DNA from: Dyadobacter sp. NIV53
GTDB lineage: Bacteria > Bacteroidota > Bacteroidia > Cytophagales > Spirosomataceae
Reading direction: 5' to 3'
NCBI RefSeq assembly: GCF_019711195.1
Contig: NZ_CP081299.1
Location: 1,984,001-2,048,000, forward strand
DNA length: 64,000 bases
The position numbers and the translations under genes are program-made. Under the pieces are notes generated by a model. That model did not search any database, had not been told where the DNA came from, and saw only the letters and a list, made by a program, of their open reading frames with translations. Positions 8,522 to 16,840 of this stretch are shown one piece after another (position 1 is the first letter of the stretch; each line of letters begins with the position of its first letter).

Positions 8522-9427
8522 CTACTTTTCATTCAGGATCAAGGGAACACTTCCTTTGCCACCCAGTACTACGATTTTGGCATTCGAAGATGCGGCCAGT
8601 TCTTTCTGGGCTTTGATGCTTTCGTATTGCAGCTGACGGTCTGTCAGGCTAAGGGCAATGATGGTCTGATAATCAGCAATACCCCTTGCTTCAACGCGCT
8701 TACGTTCGGCTTCCTGTTTTTCCTTTTGCAGTACAAACTCCATTTTCTGTGCATCCTGCTCAGCGTTAATCTTGGATTCAATGGTCTTCTTGACCGATTC
8801 AGGCAAGTTGATATTGCGGATCAGGAGCTGTTCGAGGATCAGCCCGCGGCTTTTAAAATCTTTGTCAATGGTCTGATAGATCCGGCTTTGAAACTCGTCT
8901 CTTTTCCTGGAATACAGTGCGACTGCATCATAGTAGACGGCGTTGTCGCGGATGCGGGTCCGGGTGACCGGTCTGACAATTTTATCCTTATAATCCGCCC
9001 CAATACCTTTGTAGATGGCAGGCGCCTTATCAGGCATGATCTTGTACAAAACAGTCAGGTCGATCACAACTTCCAGCCCGTCAGCTGATAGCACCCGGAT
9101 CGCATCATCGCCCTTGATCTCACCTTCACTATGCTGGGCAGACATGGTGTAATTCTGGGTCTTGGTATCAAATATGGTAACTTCGGCGAGCGGGTTTACA
9201 AAGTGGAGCCCGTTTTCAAGTACATCCGGGCTTACCTTTCCAAAAAGTGACTGGACACCAATCGTGCCAGCATCAATCTGCCGGATGCCAGAAGAAAGAA
9301 TGCCAAGAATAGCGAAAGCAGCGCCTGTAATTGTTAACACAGGGGCATAACGCGATATATTGAACGGAGATTTAGAGAAAGCAAAACCAGCAAAGGCTAT
9401 CAGGATTCCAATTGTAATAAAAAACAT
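8522..9427 (-). CDS. Prohibitin/SPFH-domain membrane protein
   Basis: 301 aa. Two hydrophobic stretches at the N-terminus (residues 1-17 and about 28-47) anchor an SPFH domain recognisable from GIRQIDAGTIGVQSLFGKVS, LENGLHFVNPLAEV and TVLYKI. A charged coiled coil (NAEQDAQKMEFVLQKEKQEA) and a short hydrophobic C-terminus follow. Family members form large ring-like scaffolds in membranes and often accompany FtsH-type proteases. It ends 31 bp before the sigma-54 regulator start, so the two are probably one transcript. The link to potassium stress is unproven. Confidence 0.9.
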   Translation of the reverse strand: MFFITIGILIAFAGFAFSKSPFNISRYAPVLTITGAAFAILGILSSGIRQIDAGTIGVQSLFGKVSPDVLENGLHFVNPLAEVTIFDTKTQNYTMSAQHSEGEIKGDDAIRVLSADGLEVVIDLTVLYKIMPDKAPAIYKGIGADYKDKIVRPVTRTRIRDNAVYYDAVALYSRKRDEFQSRIYQTIDKDFKSRGLILEQLLIRNINLPESVKKTIESKINAEQDAQKMEFVLQKEKQEAERKRVEARGIADYQTIIALSLTDRQLQYESIKAQKELAASSNAKIVVLGGKGSVPLILNEK

Positions 9428-9579
9428 GGCTCATTAAGTTAAAATTTACTTTGAGTTGAAAGACTAACTCGATGCGACTAAACCTGTGCCCTGAATTTAA
9501 TCAACAATCCATGATTTTATAAACTTATATCATTCAATTACTTATAAGTTTTTTTACGGATGTTCTGAAAGTATAGATA

Positions 9580-9628
9580 AAAATCTGGCCTATCATATTG
9601 ATAAGGATTTATCATTATGATAGGCCAG
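9580..9628 (-). terminator. Long hairpin terminator
   Basis: 13-bp arms CTGGCCTATCATA (9585-9597) and TATGATAGGCCAG (9616-9628), with an inner TGATAA/TTATCA extension (9599-9614). On the minus strand it is followed by ATTTTTATC. It is placed to terminate the small minus-strand gene ending at 9647. Confidence 0.75.
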
Positions 9629-9646
9629 AAAAATGTTGGATAAAAG

Positions 9647-9916
9647 CTATATATACACCCTGCTCATTCTGATCTGATCGTTTGCCTTGATGACCAGAGG
9701 CACTTTTTCGGCCTTCACAGAACTGTTGTCCAAACCAAAACCCTGAGATTCAGAATTGGTAACACTTTTGGCGGCAAAATAGAATTTCATGATAAACTCT
9801 TCATGCCATGGATGATTGTTGTAAACAGACAGGTAACGTTCCGGTACCACAAAAGGACATGCTTTTGGACAATCAACAGTGGCTATTTTCAGCGCCAGTA
9901 TCCGGTAGCGACCCAA
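9647..9916 (-). CDS. Hypothetical protein, possibly a remnant
   Basis: 89-codon frame starting MGRYRILALKIATVDCPKAC and ending IRMSRVYI. No signal peptide or membrane helix, and no family recognised. A start at the internal ATG (MKFYFAAKSV) would leave about 47 aa. The strong hairpin 19 bp downstream supports transcription of this strand. It could also be the C-terminal tail of a gene lost upstream, since the preceding 350 bp hold no gene. Confidence 0.35.
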   Translation of the reverse strand: MGRYRILALKIATVDCPKACPFVVPERYLSVYNNHPWHEEFIMKFYFAAKSVTNSESQGFGLDNSSVKAEKVPLVIKANDQIRMSRVYI

Positions 9917-10474
9917 TTTCTAATGCAAAATTGGTGGAACCATCAATACATAATTAGAGCCCAATAAAGAACAGCCGCTAAAAGTTTTTGTCCGCTTATT
10001 TAGTTTTGCTTTCGAAGACATATCAACATTTACATACAACACCGCTGGGGCTTGCCACTCAAAAAATTTATCCTCAGATACAAAACGGACCTGTTTAAAT
10101 CCCGGTTGCTAAAAATGGATATTCTGATACTGGTACCTTAACCTCACTGCACCGAAAAATCATTAAATTAGAAGAGGTTCTTCGATCGGCAATATTATAT
10201 ATTTTATTCAGGCACCTCTTAAAATTAAAAACAAAGGTAACGAAAGTAATAACATGTTATTTAATATAAAATCTTGTCAATTACTTCAATTTTAGTAAAT
10301 TTTCTCAATAAAGATAGCTTTTTGAAAGAAATTTTAAAGATAAACACAAGAAAACGAAAGTTTTCGGATTTTTTGAACATATTTGTCCCATGAAGGTTTA
10401 ACAAAGCTATTACCAGCCCCTTACACAGGCTGACGGGTGAAAAACCTGATGATAATTCAAACCAGAAATTCCCT
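9917..10474. other. 558-bp gene-free stretch, AT-rich
   Basis: No supported gene on either strand. A 93-codon minus-strand frame (10261-10542) overlaps the start of the amidohydrolase, has low-complexity composition and is judged spurious. The stretch probably holds the amidohydrolase promoter, but no clear TAnnTTTG element was fixed. Confidence 0.5.
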
Positions 10475-11587
10475 ATGCCAATTTTACCAGACCCTAAAAA
10501 ACTGGCCTGCCTGCTCGCCATTTGCCTTGTTTCTGCATTCACATTGAAAGCGCAGGAAAAAGGTGCATTGAAACTGATCGACTGGAAGCCTAAATCACAA
10601 CTGGTTGTTGCACGGCATGAAGTCCTTAAACCCAGGTTTGCAGTGATCGACTTTCACAACCATCTTGGAAAACTGGACGATACTGAAAAATATATCGAAG
10701 AAATGGACAAAGCGAATGTAAGAATGGCCGTGAGCCTGGACGGGCATTCGAAGGATTTTTTCTACCGCGAGCATTTGAAAAAATCACAAAGCGTTCCCGG
10801 TGACCGGTTTATGGTATTTTTTGCACCGGAATGGGACCGCATTGACGAAGCGAATTTTGGCATTAATGAAGCAAAACGGCTCGAAGAAGCAGTAAAATTG
10901 GGTGCCAGAGGGGTCAAGGTTTTTAAACAGCTGGGTCTGACCGTAAAAGACAGATCCGGAAAAGTAGTGCCGGTTGATGATCCGAGACTGGATCCGATCT
11001 GGGCGAAATGCGGCGAGCTGGGCATCCCTGTACTGATCCACGTCTCTGATCCGAAGGCTTTTTTCACCCCGCTGGACGAGCATAACGAAAGGTACGATGA
11101 GCTGGGCGTGCATCCGGATTGGTCCTTCTATGGAGATCAGTATCCTGACAAAGAAGTCATTATCCAGCAAAGAAACCGCGTTTTGGAAAAACATTCGAAA
11201 ACAATCTTCGTTGGCGCACACGTTTCCAATATGCCTGAAGAACTTGGTCGCGTAGCATTGTGGCTCGACCAGTATCCAAATTTTTACACCGAGATAGGAG
11301 CCCGGATCAGCGAGTTGGGCCGGCAGCCTTATACGGCCCGGAAGTTCATGATCAAATACCAGGACCGCATTCTATTTGGTACAGACCTGACCCCAAGTTA
11401 CAGTGTGTACAAAATGTACTACCGCTTTTTAGAAACGGAAGACGAATACATCGACCCTTGGGAAACCGGCCATATGCAGGGCCGCTGGATGATCTACGGG
11501 CTGCATCTTCCCGATGAAGTTTTGGAAAAAATCTATAACAAGAATGCGATGAAGTTGCTGAACCTGCCAAACAACAAACCGAAATAA
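10475..11587 (+). CDS. Exported amidohydrolase-family (amidohydrolase_2) metal-dependent hydrolase
   Basis: 370 aa. An N-terminal signal peptide (LACLLAICLVSAFTLKAQ) is followed by a TIM-barrel hydrolase of the amidohydrolase-2 type, which also includes decarboxylases. Metal-site landmarks are IDFHNHLG near residue 60, a lysine region RGVKVFKQLG, VLIHVSDPKAF near residue 190, VGAHVSN near residue 250 and FGTDLTPS near residue 305. The substrate cannot be told from sequence. It stands alone, with no operon partner within 300 bp. The first ATG is chosen because it gives a complete signal sequence. Confidence 0.87.
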   Translation: MPILPDPKKLACLLAICLVSAFTLKAQEKGALKLIDWKPKSQLVVARHEVLKPRFAVIDFHNHLGKLDDTEKYIEEMDKANVRMAVSLDGHSKDFFYREHLKKSQSVPGDRFMVFFAPEWDRIDEANFGINEAKRLEEAVKLGARGVKVFKQLGLTVKDRSGKVVPVDDPRLDPIWAKCGELGIPVLIHVSDPKAFFTPLDEHNERYDELGVHPDWSFYGDQYPDKEVIIQQRNRVLEKHSKTIFVGAHVSNMPEELGRVALWLDQYPNFYTEIGARISELGRQPYTARKFMIKYQDRILFGTDLTPSYSVYKMYYRFLETEDEYIDPWETGHMQGRWMIYGLHLPDEVLEKIYNKNAMKLLNLPNNKPK

Positions 11588-11926
11588 ACAAAGCTTATTC
11601 CAAAACAGGGTTTTACTTTTATTCCAAAATCAGGTTTGGTTTACACCTTCACTGGTGTACTTACTGAATAATGTATCGATTTTAGTCAGTTTGCCGGTAA
11701 TATTTCACCGTAAAATACAACAGGATTTAGGCAGTGAAAAGAAGACCTGGCTGGCGGCACAGTTTAAGCTTCGATTGTTGTAAACCCATCCAGGTTTACC
11801 TGATAATTTGCCGGCCAGGTAAAGAAAACAGGTTTTGACCCGCATTTTTATAAAAAGCCGGGATAAGCAGGTTGGTAAAACCCATTTCACAAACTCAGTC
11901 ATCACTGCCTGGTGCAAGTTTTAAAA
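11588..11926. other. Intergenic region between convergent genes
   Basis: 339 bp between the amidohydrolase and the convergent PNPOx gene. It contains a small inverted repeat, GTAAACC-N6-GGTTTAC, near 11780-11800, without a T-run. A 70-codon minus-strand frame here has no recognisable features and was left out. Confidence 0.45.
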
Positions 11927-12556
11927 CTATACGCTATCAGCAGTTTGCTGATCTTTTTTGAGCCGGCTGACTTCTGATTCTAATTCCCTGACATGTTCCT
12001 GAAGTGGTGCCAGCATCTCGTTGATTTCTTCCGTGGTGTAACGAGGTGTGATGTACTTTGGACAGTTCCAGTCAAAGGCTATTATATGAAGCAGAACAAT
12101 ACGTTCCGCAATGCCTTCATAGCCCTGCGGGATGACTAAATCTGCTAAATCCGGACGTCCGGCAATTTCTACCGTTTCTGCTTCGGCATAAATCTTTAAA
12201 CGTGCCTGATGCGCATAATCCATCAGGATAAGGGAAACTTTGGGATTGGTGACCGTATTGCCCACCGAAATGTATTGCCTGTTGCCACGCAAGTCCGCAA
12301 AGCCTAACGTAACCAGATCAATCGTACGAAGAAACCCCTTCTCTCCTCCTCTATGCTGGATATAGGGAAATCCATTTTCGCCGGTACTTGCAATATAACA
12401 GCTGTCGCGATTTTGAATGAAATGCTTTTCAAAGTCCGTTAGTTCGGTTTTTGAAACTTTCTCTTCGAGGTGGGCATAGGCCTTGCGGCTCCCGTATCTT
12501 TCCTGCAGCGCTTTCACTTCCGTAGTGAATGCCACAGATGCATAGTTCCGTGCCAT
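11927..12556 (-). CDS. Pyridoxamine 5'-phosphate oxidase-family flavoprotein
   Basis: 209 aa. A split-barrel FMN-binding fold is recognisable from SCYIASTGENGFPYIQHRGG, LRTIDLVTLGFADLRGNRQY and SLILMDYAHQARLKIYAEAE. The C-terminus adds a short coiled coil (LAPLQEHVRELESEVSRLKK). Proteins of this type bind flavin and are often oxidoreductases rather than vitamin B6 enzymes; the substrate is unknown. It is the last gene of a minus-strand unit with a 57-aa acidic protein and a TetR regulator, and that regulator probably controls it. Confidence 0.88.
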   Translation of the reverse strand: MARNYASVAFTTEVKALQERYGSRKAYAHLEEKVSKTELTDFEKHFIQNRDSCYIASTGENGFPYIQHRGGEKGFLRTIDLVTLGFADLRGNRQYISVGNTVTNPKVSLILMDYAHQARLKIYAEAETVEIAGRPDLADLVIPQGYEGIAERIVLLHIIAFDWNCPKYITPRYTTEEINEMLAPLQEHVRELESEVSRLKKDQQTADSV

Positions 12557-12610
12557 AATGAAGTTAGTTTTAATATTTTATTTAAAATCCAATAAAACCG
12601 GCTGATGCTT

Positions 12611-12784
12611 TCACCTGCTGCCGGAAGCCGAAGAATCCTGTTCGGCTTCTGATTTTATACCTTCCTCCGGCAGACTCTTCCCGCTGTCACTTTTTGGTGG
12701 ATTCAAATTTTCATCATTCCACATGGTATCGCCACACTCCTCATTAACAAATGGAGCTTCATCAAACAATTCATTCATTTTCAT
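12611..12784 (-). CDS. Small acidic hypothetical protein between TetR and PNPOx genes
   Basis: 57 aa, starting MKMNELFDEAPFVNEECGDT and ending EAEQDSSASGSR. Strongly acidic, rich in Asn, Glu, Asp and Ser, and probably disordered. Spacing is 54 bp to the PNPOx start and 44 bp after the TetR stop, in the same direction, so all three likely share a transcript. No known family. A start at the third codon (MNELFDEAP) is equally possible. Confidence 0.6.
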   Translation of the reverse strand: MKMNELFDEAPFVNEECGDTMWNDENLNPPKSDSGKSLPEEGIKSEAEQDSSASGSR

Positions 12785-12828
12785 TTTTTTTAAAGTTTAA
12801 TGCAGGTACCGTTTAATTCGGCCTGCTG

Positions 12829-13386
12829 TTATGTAAGAAAATCTGTTTTAATATCGTTTAATGCCTTCTGGAATAACTCCGGTTTCCGCATGCTCCGGGC
12901 AAGTATCAATGAACCCTGTATTTTAATGAGGGCAGACTCGCCGAGCCTTTCTGCTTCATGGGAGTCGTGGCCCAGGTCTGTTGCAAGATGGGTAAAAGCT
13001 GTTATCCACCTTTGAAACATATCATCAATTTTGTCCCTGAAAATCTCCTCAGCTGTCCCGTTTCCCATAGCACGAAGGATGCAAGCCAACCGACCGCCTT
13101 CATAAAGGATATTAATTGAATTTAGTACCGCATCCATGCGTTCAGGTGCCGGATCTGATGAAAAAAGAACTCCGGAGATTTGGCTATCACTCCATCCGCC
13201 TACATAATCAAGGACTGCATTTGCCATTCCAACCTTGCCTTCCGGGAACCGATGATACAAACTTGCCTTCTTCAGGCCTGTTGAAGCTGAAAGCTCAGCC
13301 AGGCTCGCACCATCATACCCAACCGACCGGAATACGTGCATCAGCCTTTCTATAACAATATCCGGATCAACTTTTGGGAGCGCCAT
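12829..13386 (-). CDS. TetR/AcrR-family transcriptional repressor
   Basis: 185 aa. The N-terminal helix-turn-helix (residues 8-55) is recognisable from FRSVGYDGASLAELSAST followed by GLKKASLYHRF. The helical ligand-binding domain (GWSDSQISGVLFSSDPAPER onwards) matches the TetR_C LmrA/YxaF-like pattern. A palindrome typical of TetR operators lies 15-32 bp before the start codon, so it is probably autoregulated together with the small protein and the PNPOx gene. The inducer is unknown. Confidence 0.93.
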   Translation of the reverse strand: MALPKVDPDIVIERLMHVFRSVGYDGASLAELSASTGLKKASLYHRFPEGKVGMANAVLDYVGGWSDSQISGVLFSSDPAPERMDAVLNSINILYEGGRLACILRAMGNGTAEEIFRDKIDDMFQRWITAFTHLATDLGHDSHEAERLGESALIKIQGSLILARSMRKPELFQKALNDIKTDFLT

Positions 13387-13400
13387 ATAAATCTATTTAC

Positions 13401-13418
13401 TTACCGAACGATCGGTAA
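13401..13418. promoter_or_regulatory. TetR operator
   Basis: TTACCGAACGATCGGTAA: perfect 7-bp arms around a 4-bp centre, immediately upstream of the TetR start codon. Form and position match autoregulatory TetR-family operators. Confidence 0.8.
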
Positions 13419-13593
13419 AACAATTAAGTTCCTTGGTCCGGATAGAATCTTGCTATGGTATCATTCCTCAGCAAATACAATAAAAAAGATTTTGAAAATT
13501 CGGGGCGATAATTTTATATAACTATATGAATATAAAGTTTTTATAAGATAAAATCTCGCAATAAGGACATACTGCATGATAATTTAGCCTGGC

Positions 13594-14448
13594 TCATTCG
13601 ATGAGGAAATGCTTTGCCAGTGCAGACGGATTTACTGAGAATTGTTTTTTAAACACATAAGAAAAGTGTGAAAGGTCTTCAAAACCAAGCTCTATGTATA
13701 CCTCAGATGGTGAGCGATTCTTTTCCTTAATCAAAAAATACGCTGCTTCCAGTCGTTTCTTCTGCAGCCATTTTGCAGGCGTATTTTGGTAAATCTTCCG
13801 AAAGTCGCGTTTAAATGACGACAAGCTGCGACCGGTAAGATATGCAAACTGAGACATGGGCAGATTGAATTTATAATTCTCTTCCATAAAAGCAGCAAGA
13901 CCAATTTTGTGTGGCTCTTCAAAATCGAAAAGGATTTCTTTTAGCTCGGGCTGTACTTTTAAAAGTACTACCAACGCTTCAATGAGTTTACGTTCCACCG
14001 CCGGTTTTGTATCGGTGTATGTAAAACCGTCAAATGCTTCTAACGACTTGAAAAAGTGGTTGTAGAGATTGTCTTCTTTCAGAATAATTATAGGCGGAGC
14101 ATCTATTTTTGTAGCTGAAACCTTGTCCTGATTTTTACTGAACTGACGCAAAGTTTCATCATTAAAAGTAATGGAGACCGATTTGAATTCACCATTTGCA
14201 GGCGGCGTTTTTGTGAACCGGGCAACCCTGTTTTTTACAGCAAGCCAAAAAGATCCCTCTCCAAAAGAGATGGTCTTTTTACCGTCATAAACCTGGAGAG
14301 AACCAGCCTGCTGGTAGCCAAAAACGAACTGACGCAACAGGTTCTCTCCATCCGTTTTAATACAGTCGTAGCAGCTTCTTTTTATGACTTGTTCTATCAA
14401 AATATCAGTTAGTTGATTTTGATTTTTCCAGTTCTGATATACTGTCAA
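13594..14448 (-). CDS. AraC-family transcriptional regulator
   Basis: 284 aa. An N-terminal cupin-like sensing half (GYQQAGSLQVYDGKKTISFG) precedes the C-terminal double helix-turn-helix (LTGRSLSSFKRDFRKIYQNT, then SEVYIELGFEDLSHFSYVFK). The DNA-binding half is strikingly similar to that of the AraC protein at 18875-19705, so they are paralogues. Its first 44 bp overlap the end of the upstream SDR gene on the same strand, indicating coupled expression. No later in-frame ATG precedes the sensing domain, so the overlap is probably real. It likely regulates the adjacent SDR. Confidence 0.9.
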   Translation of the reverse strand: MTVYQNWKNQNQLTDILIEQVIKRSCYDCIKTDGENLLRQFVFGYQQAGSLQVYDGKKTISFGEGSFWLAVKNRVARFTKTPPANGEFKSVSITFNDETLRQFSKNQDKVSATKIDAPPIIILKEDNLYNHFFKSLEAFDGFTYTDTKPAVERKLIEALVVLLKVQPELKEILFDFEEPHKIGLAAFMEENYKFNLPMSQFAYLTGRSLSSFKRDFRKIYQNTPAKWLQKKRLEAAYFLIKEKNRSPSEVYIELGFEDLSHFSYVFKKQFSVNPSALAKHFLIE

Positions 14449-15394
14449 CGGAAGCCAGGATCGCTTCTTCTTTTGTTCGAGGAAACCAGTTCAAAACTTT
14501 TCCTGCCTTTTCGTTAGACAAATTTACATATAAATCAGGGGAAGTCCGGATCATTTCAGCAACAGATACGGCGATTTCACTGCGCTGCTTCTTGATTATT
14601 TGTGCTATATCATAAAAACTCATTGCACCATCCGAAGTGGCCAAAAAACGTTCGCCGGCAGCACCCGGGTGTTTCATGGCAGTGATGTGAATATCAGCAA
14701 CGTCACGCACATCCACCACACCAAATGTAAACAGTGAATTTTCTTTAATATCTCCTTTCATAATCCCTTTTACCAATTCTATTGAAGCAGAGTAACTGTG
14801 TCCGAGTACAGGCCCGAATATGCCGACAGGATTGATTACGGAGAGCTCCAGATCGCCACCTTCGCTCCTGACAAAATCCCAGGCAGCAAGTTCGGCAACC
14901 GTCTTGGACCTGATGTAGGGTGCAATGGGTGCCAGCGGGTCGGTCCAGTCTGTTTCTGTAAATATATGGTTTGTTTTGTCGATACTATATCCAATCGCAG
15001 CAAATGACGAGGTCAGCACAACCCTTTTTACTCCGGCGTTTCTTGCTGCTTTCAATACCCGCAGCGCCCCGTCTCTCGCTGGAATAATCAGTTCATTTTC
15101 GTCTTTGGGGGTACTTGCAGGAAACGGTGAGGCAACATGGAGCACATAGACGCAATTTTTGACAGCGTCTGCCCAGCCTCTGTCGTCGTTGAGATCCGCT
15201 TCAAAAAAAGTGAGATTCTCCGTATTCACTGCCCCTGCTGCCCGAATTTTTTTCAGTAGTTCGCCCTTTTTATGCATAGAGCGGATGGTTGTCTTCACGT
15301 TATAACCCGCCCTTAATAATTGTAGTATGCAGTAACTTCCTACATATCCTGAGCCGCCTGTTACCAGCACGGTCTCCTTTTCTGTTTGCTTCAT
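14405..15394 (-). CDS. Extended SDR / dihydroflavonol-4-reductase-like NAD(P) oxidoreductase
   Basis: 329 aa from the chosen ATG (MKQTEKETVLVTGG); an ATG 27 bp upstream at 15421 is possible but lies inside a palindrome. The Rossmann motif VTGGSGYVGSYC is at the N-terminus, VLHVASPFPAS and VLTSSFAAIGYS in the middle, and the catalytic pair in APYIRSKTVAEL (YxxxK). Family members reduce aldehydes or ketones with NADPH. The 3' end overlaps the AraC gene. A 26-bp perfect palindrome lies 20 bp upstream of the start. Confidence 0.9.
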   Translation of the reverse strand: MKQTEKETVLVTGGSGYVGSYCILQLLRAGYNVKTTIRSMHKKGELLKKIRAAGAVNTENLTFFEADLNDDRGWADAVKNCVYVLHVASPFPASTPKDENELIIPARDGALRVLKAARNAGVKRVVLTSSFAAIGYSIDKTNHIFTETDWTDPLAPIAPYIRSKTVAELAAWDFVRSEGGDLELSVINPVGIFGPVLGHSYSASIELVKGIMKGDIKENSLFTFGVVDVRDVADIHITAMKHPGAAGERFLATSDGAMSFYDIAQIIKKQRSEIAVSVAEMIRTSPDLYVNLSNEKAGKVLNWFPRTKEEAILASVDSISELEKSKSTN

Positions 15395-15414
15395 CTTTTG
15401 CTTTATAATATGAG

Positions 15415-15440
15415 AATACAAATTTCCTGAAATTTGTATT
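15415..15440. promoter_or_regulatory. 26-bp perfect palindrome upstream of the SDR gene
   Basis: Arms AATACAAATTTC and GAAATTTGTATT around CT, 20 bp before the SDR start at 15394. Probably an operator; the TTTGTATT half-site recurs upstream of the next SDR gene. Confidence 0.65.
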
Positions 15441-15719
15441 ACAGGACTTTGTTGTAAAGCCCAAACACCGTTTAATTAAAGTGCATGTATTACACGTTCT
15501 GCCCTTGCATTTCCCATTCATTAATATTGGGGTAAACTAAAAAAATGGAGACTTTATCCTGTAATATAAACAACTTTAAAGAGGAACATTCTTCTGCCCG
15601 GAGCGACCTGATGTACCGGTGTAGGTTCATCCAACAGCATGTTTATGAAGCAACATCTTCATTTTGCCTACATAAAACCTCAATCAGCTTAAAACTTACA
15701 GGCTTTACAAGGCGAATTT

Positions 15720-15737
15720 TGTATTGCAATTAATACA
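15720..15737. promoter_or_regulatory. Inverted repeat TGTATT-N6-AATACA upstream of the second SDR gene
   Basis: Lies 37 bp before the start at 15775 and shares the TTTGTATT/AATACA half-site with the palindrome at 15415. The rest of the divergent spacer (15441-15719) shows no supported gene; a 62-codon frame at 15545 was judged spurious. Confidence 0.5.
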
Positions 15738-15774
15738 GGTTTTAAAAACCATTTAAAAATTTAAACGAATTGAT

Positions 15775-16743
15775 ATGCCTACAATCCTTATCACAGGCGG
15801 ACACAGCGGTATCGGCATCGAATGCTGCAAAATTCTCGCCTCGACATATAATTACAATCTGATCCTGGCAGGCCGCAGCCCAGGGCCGATGGAGAACTTT
15901 GCAAAGGAACTGATCAAATCCTATGGAGTAAAGGTAAGTGTACTGGCTATGGATACTTCATCTTTGACTTCTGTAAGGTCAGGTGCCCTGTACTGCCGGG
16001 AAATGATAGAAAAGGGAGAAGTTGATAAATTGCAAGCAATCATCTGTAATGCGGGTGTCCGGTTAGGCGGGGCACCAACCTATACTGTTGATGGTTATGA
16101 AGAAACCCTTGCAACAAATTATCTGGGACATGTGCTATTGTTAGAATTGCTTCTAGATTGCATGGCAGATAACGGCCGGATTGTTTTTACTGCCAGTGGT
16201 ACGCACGACCCTGATACAGCAGACGGAAAAATGATGGGTATTGCCGATGGACATGACGCAATTGGACTTGCAAATACAGGCAAAGATGGAGCAAAACCCG
16301 TTTCCAGAGGAAAGCTCTATGCGACTTCGAAGTTGTATATGATACTTTATGCCTACGAACTGGATAGGCGTCTGCGAAAAGCAGGCTCTCTGATCTCATC
16401 CATAGCTTTTGACCCCGGAGCTACATCCGGAACCGGATTTTTGAGGAACATGCCAAAGCCTGTGCAGTGGCTGGCGGGCAGTGCATTTATGTCATGGGTG
16501 ATGAAAAAGAGTGGAGTGACTATTGGCGATATTAAATTTTCGGGAGAATGTCTTGCCAGGGTCACTGCCGACCCCGAATATGCCAGCGGTTCAGGAAAAT
16601 ATTTCCAGACTAACGACGGCAAATTGACAGAAAGGCGGTCTTCCAAATTGTCCTATGACGAGCAGAGGGCTGTGAAATTATGGAAAGATACCAAATCGCT
16701 TATCCATATACAGCCAAATGAAGGGTCTGTAAAACTCCGCTGA
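15775..16743 (+). CDS. Short-chain dehydrogenase/reductase (protochlorophyllide-reductase-like SDR)
   Basis: 322 aa. Cofactor motif TGGHSGIG at residues 7-14, ICNAGVR near residue 89, ATNYLGHVLL near 113, Ser in FTASGTH near 142, and catalytic YATSK near residue 182, all of the classical SDR fold. The length and the C-terminal extension (SGKYFQTNDGKLTERRSSKL) fit the larger SDRs that resemble retinol or protochlorophyllide oxidoreductases. It is followed 97 bp later by an AraC regulator on the same strand. Substrate unknown. Confidence 0.9.
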   Translation: MPTILITGGHSGIGIECCKILASTYNYNLILAGRSPGPMENFAKELIKSYGVKVSVLAMDTSSLTSVRSGALYCREMIEKGEVDKLQAIICNAGVRLGGAPTYTVDGYEETLATNYLGHVLLLELLLDCMADNGRIVFTASGTHDPDTADGKMMGIADGHDAIGLANTGKDGAKPVSRGKLYATSKLYMILYAYELDRRLRKAGSLISSIAFDPGATSGTGFLRNMPKPVQWLAGSAFMSWVMKKSGVTIGDIKFSGECLARVTADPEYASGSGKYFQTNDGKLTERRSSKLSYDEQRAVKLWKDTKSLIHIQPNEGSVKLR

Positions 16744-16840
16744 CCCGTTTAGGACATCACAGTAACCAGCCTGATTAAAAGATCTTTAAGAAAAAATCAC
16801 TTGCCCGCCAATTCAAAGTTCATAGTATTAAATTTGTAAG

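Noticed and set aside
10261..10542. 93-codon minus-strand frame before the amidohydrolase
   Set aside because: It overlaps the signal-peptide region of the amidohydrolase, is low-complexity and matches no family.
15545..15733. 62-codon plus-strand frame in the divergent SDR spacer
   Set aside because: No family likeness; it overlaps a probable operator.
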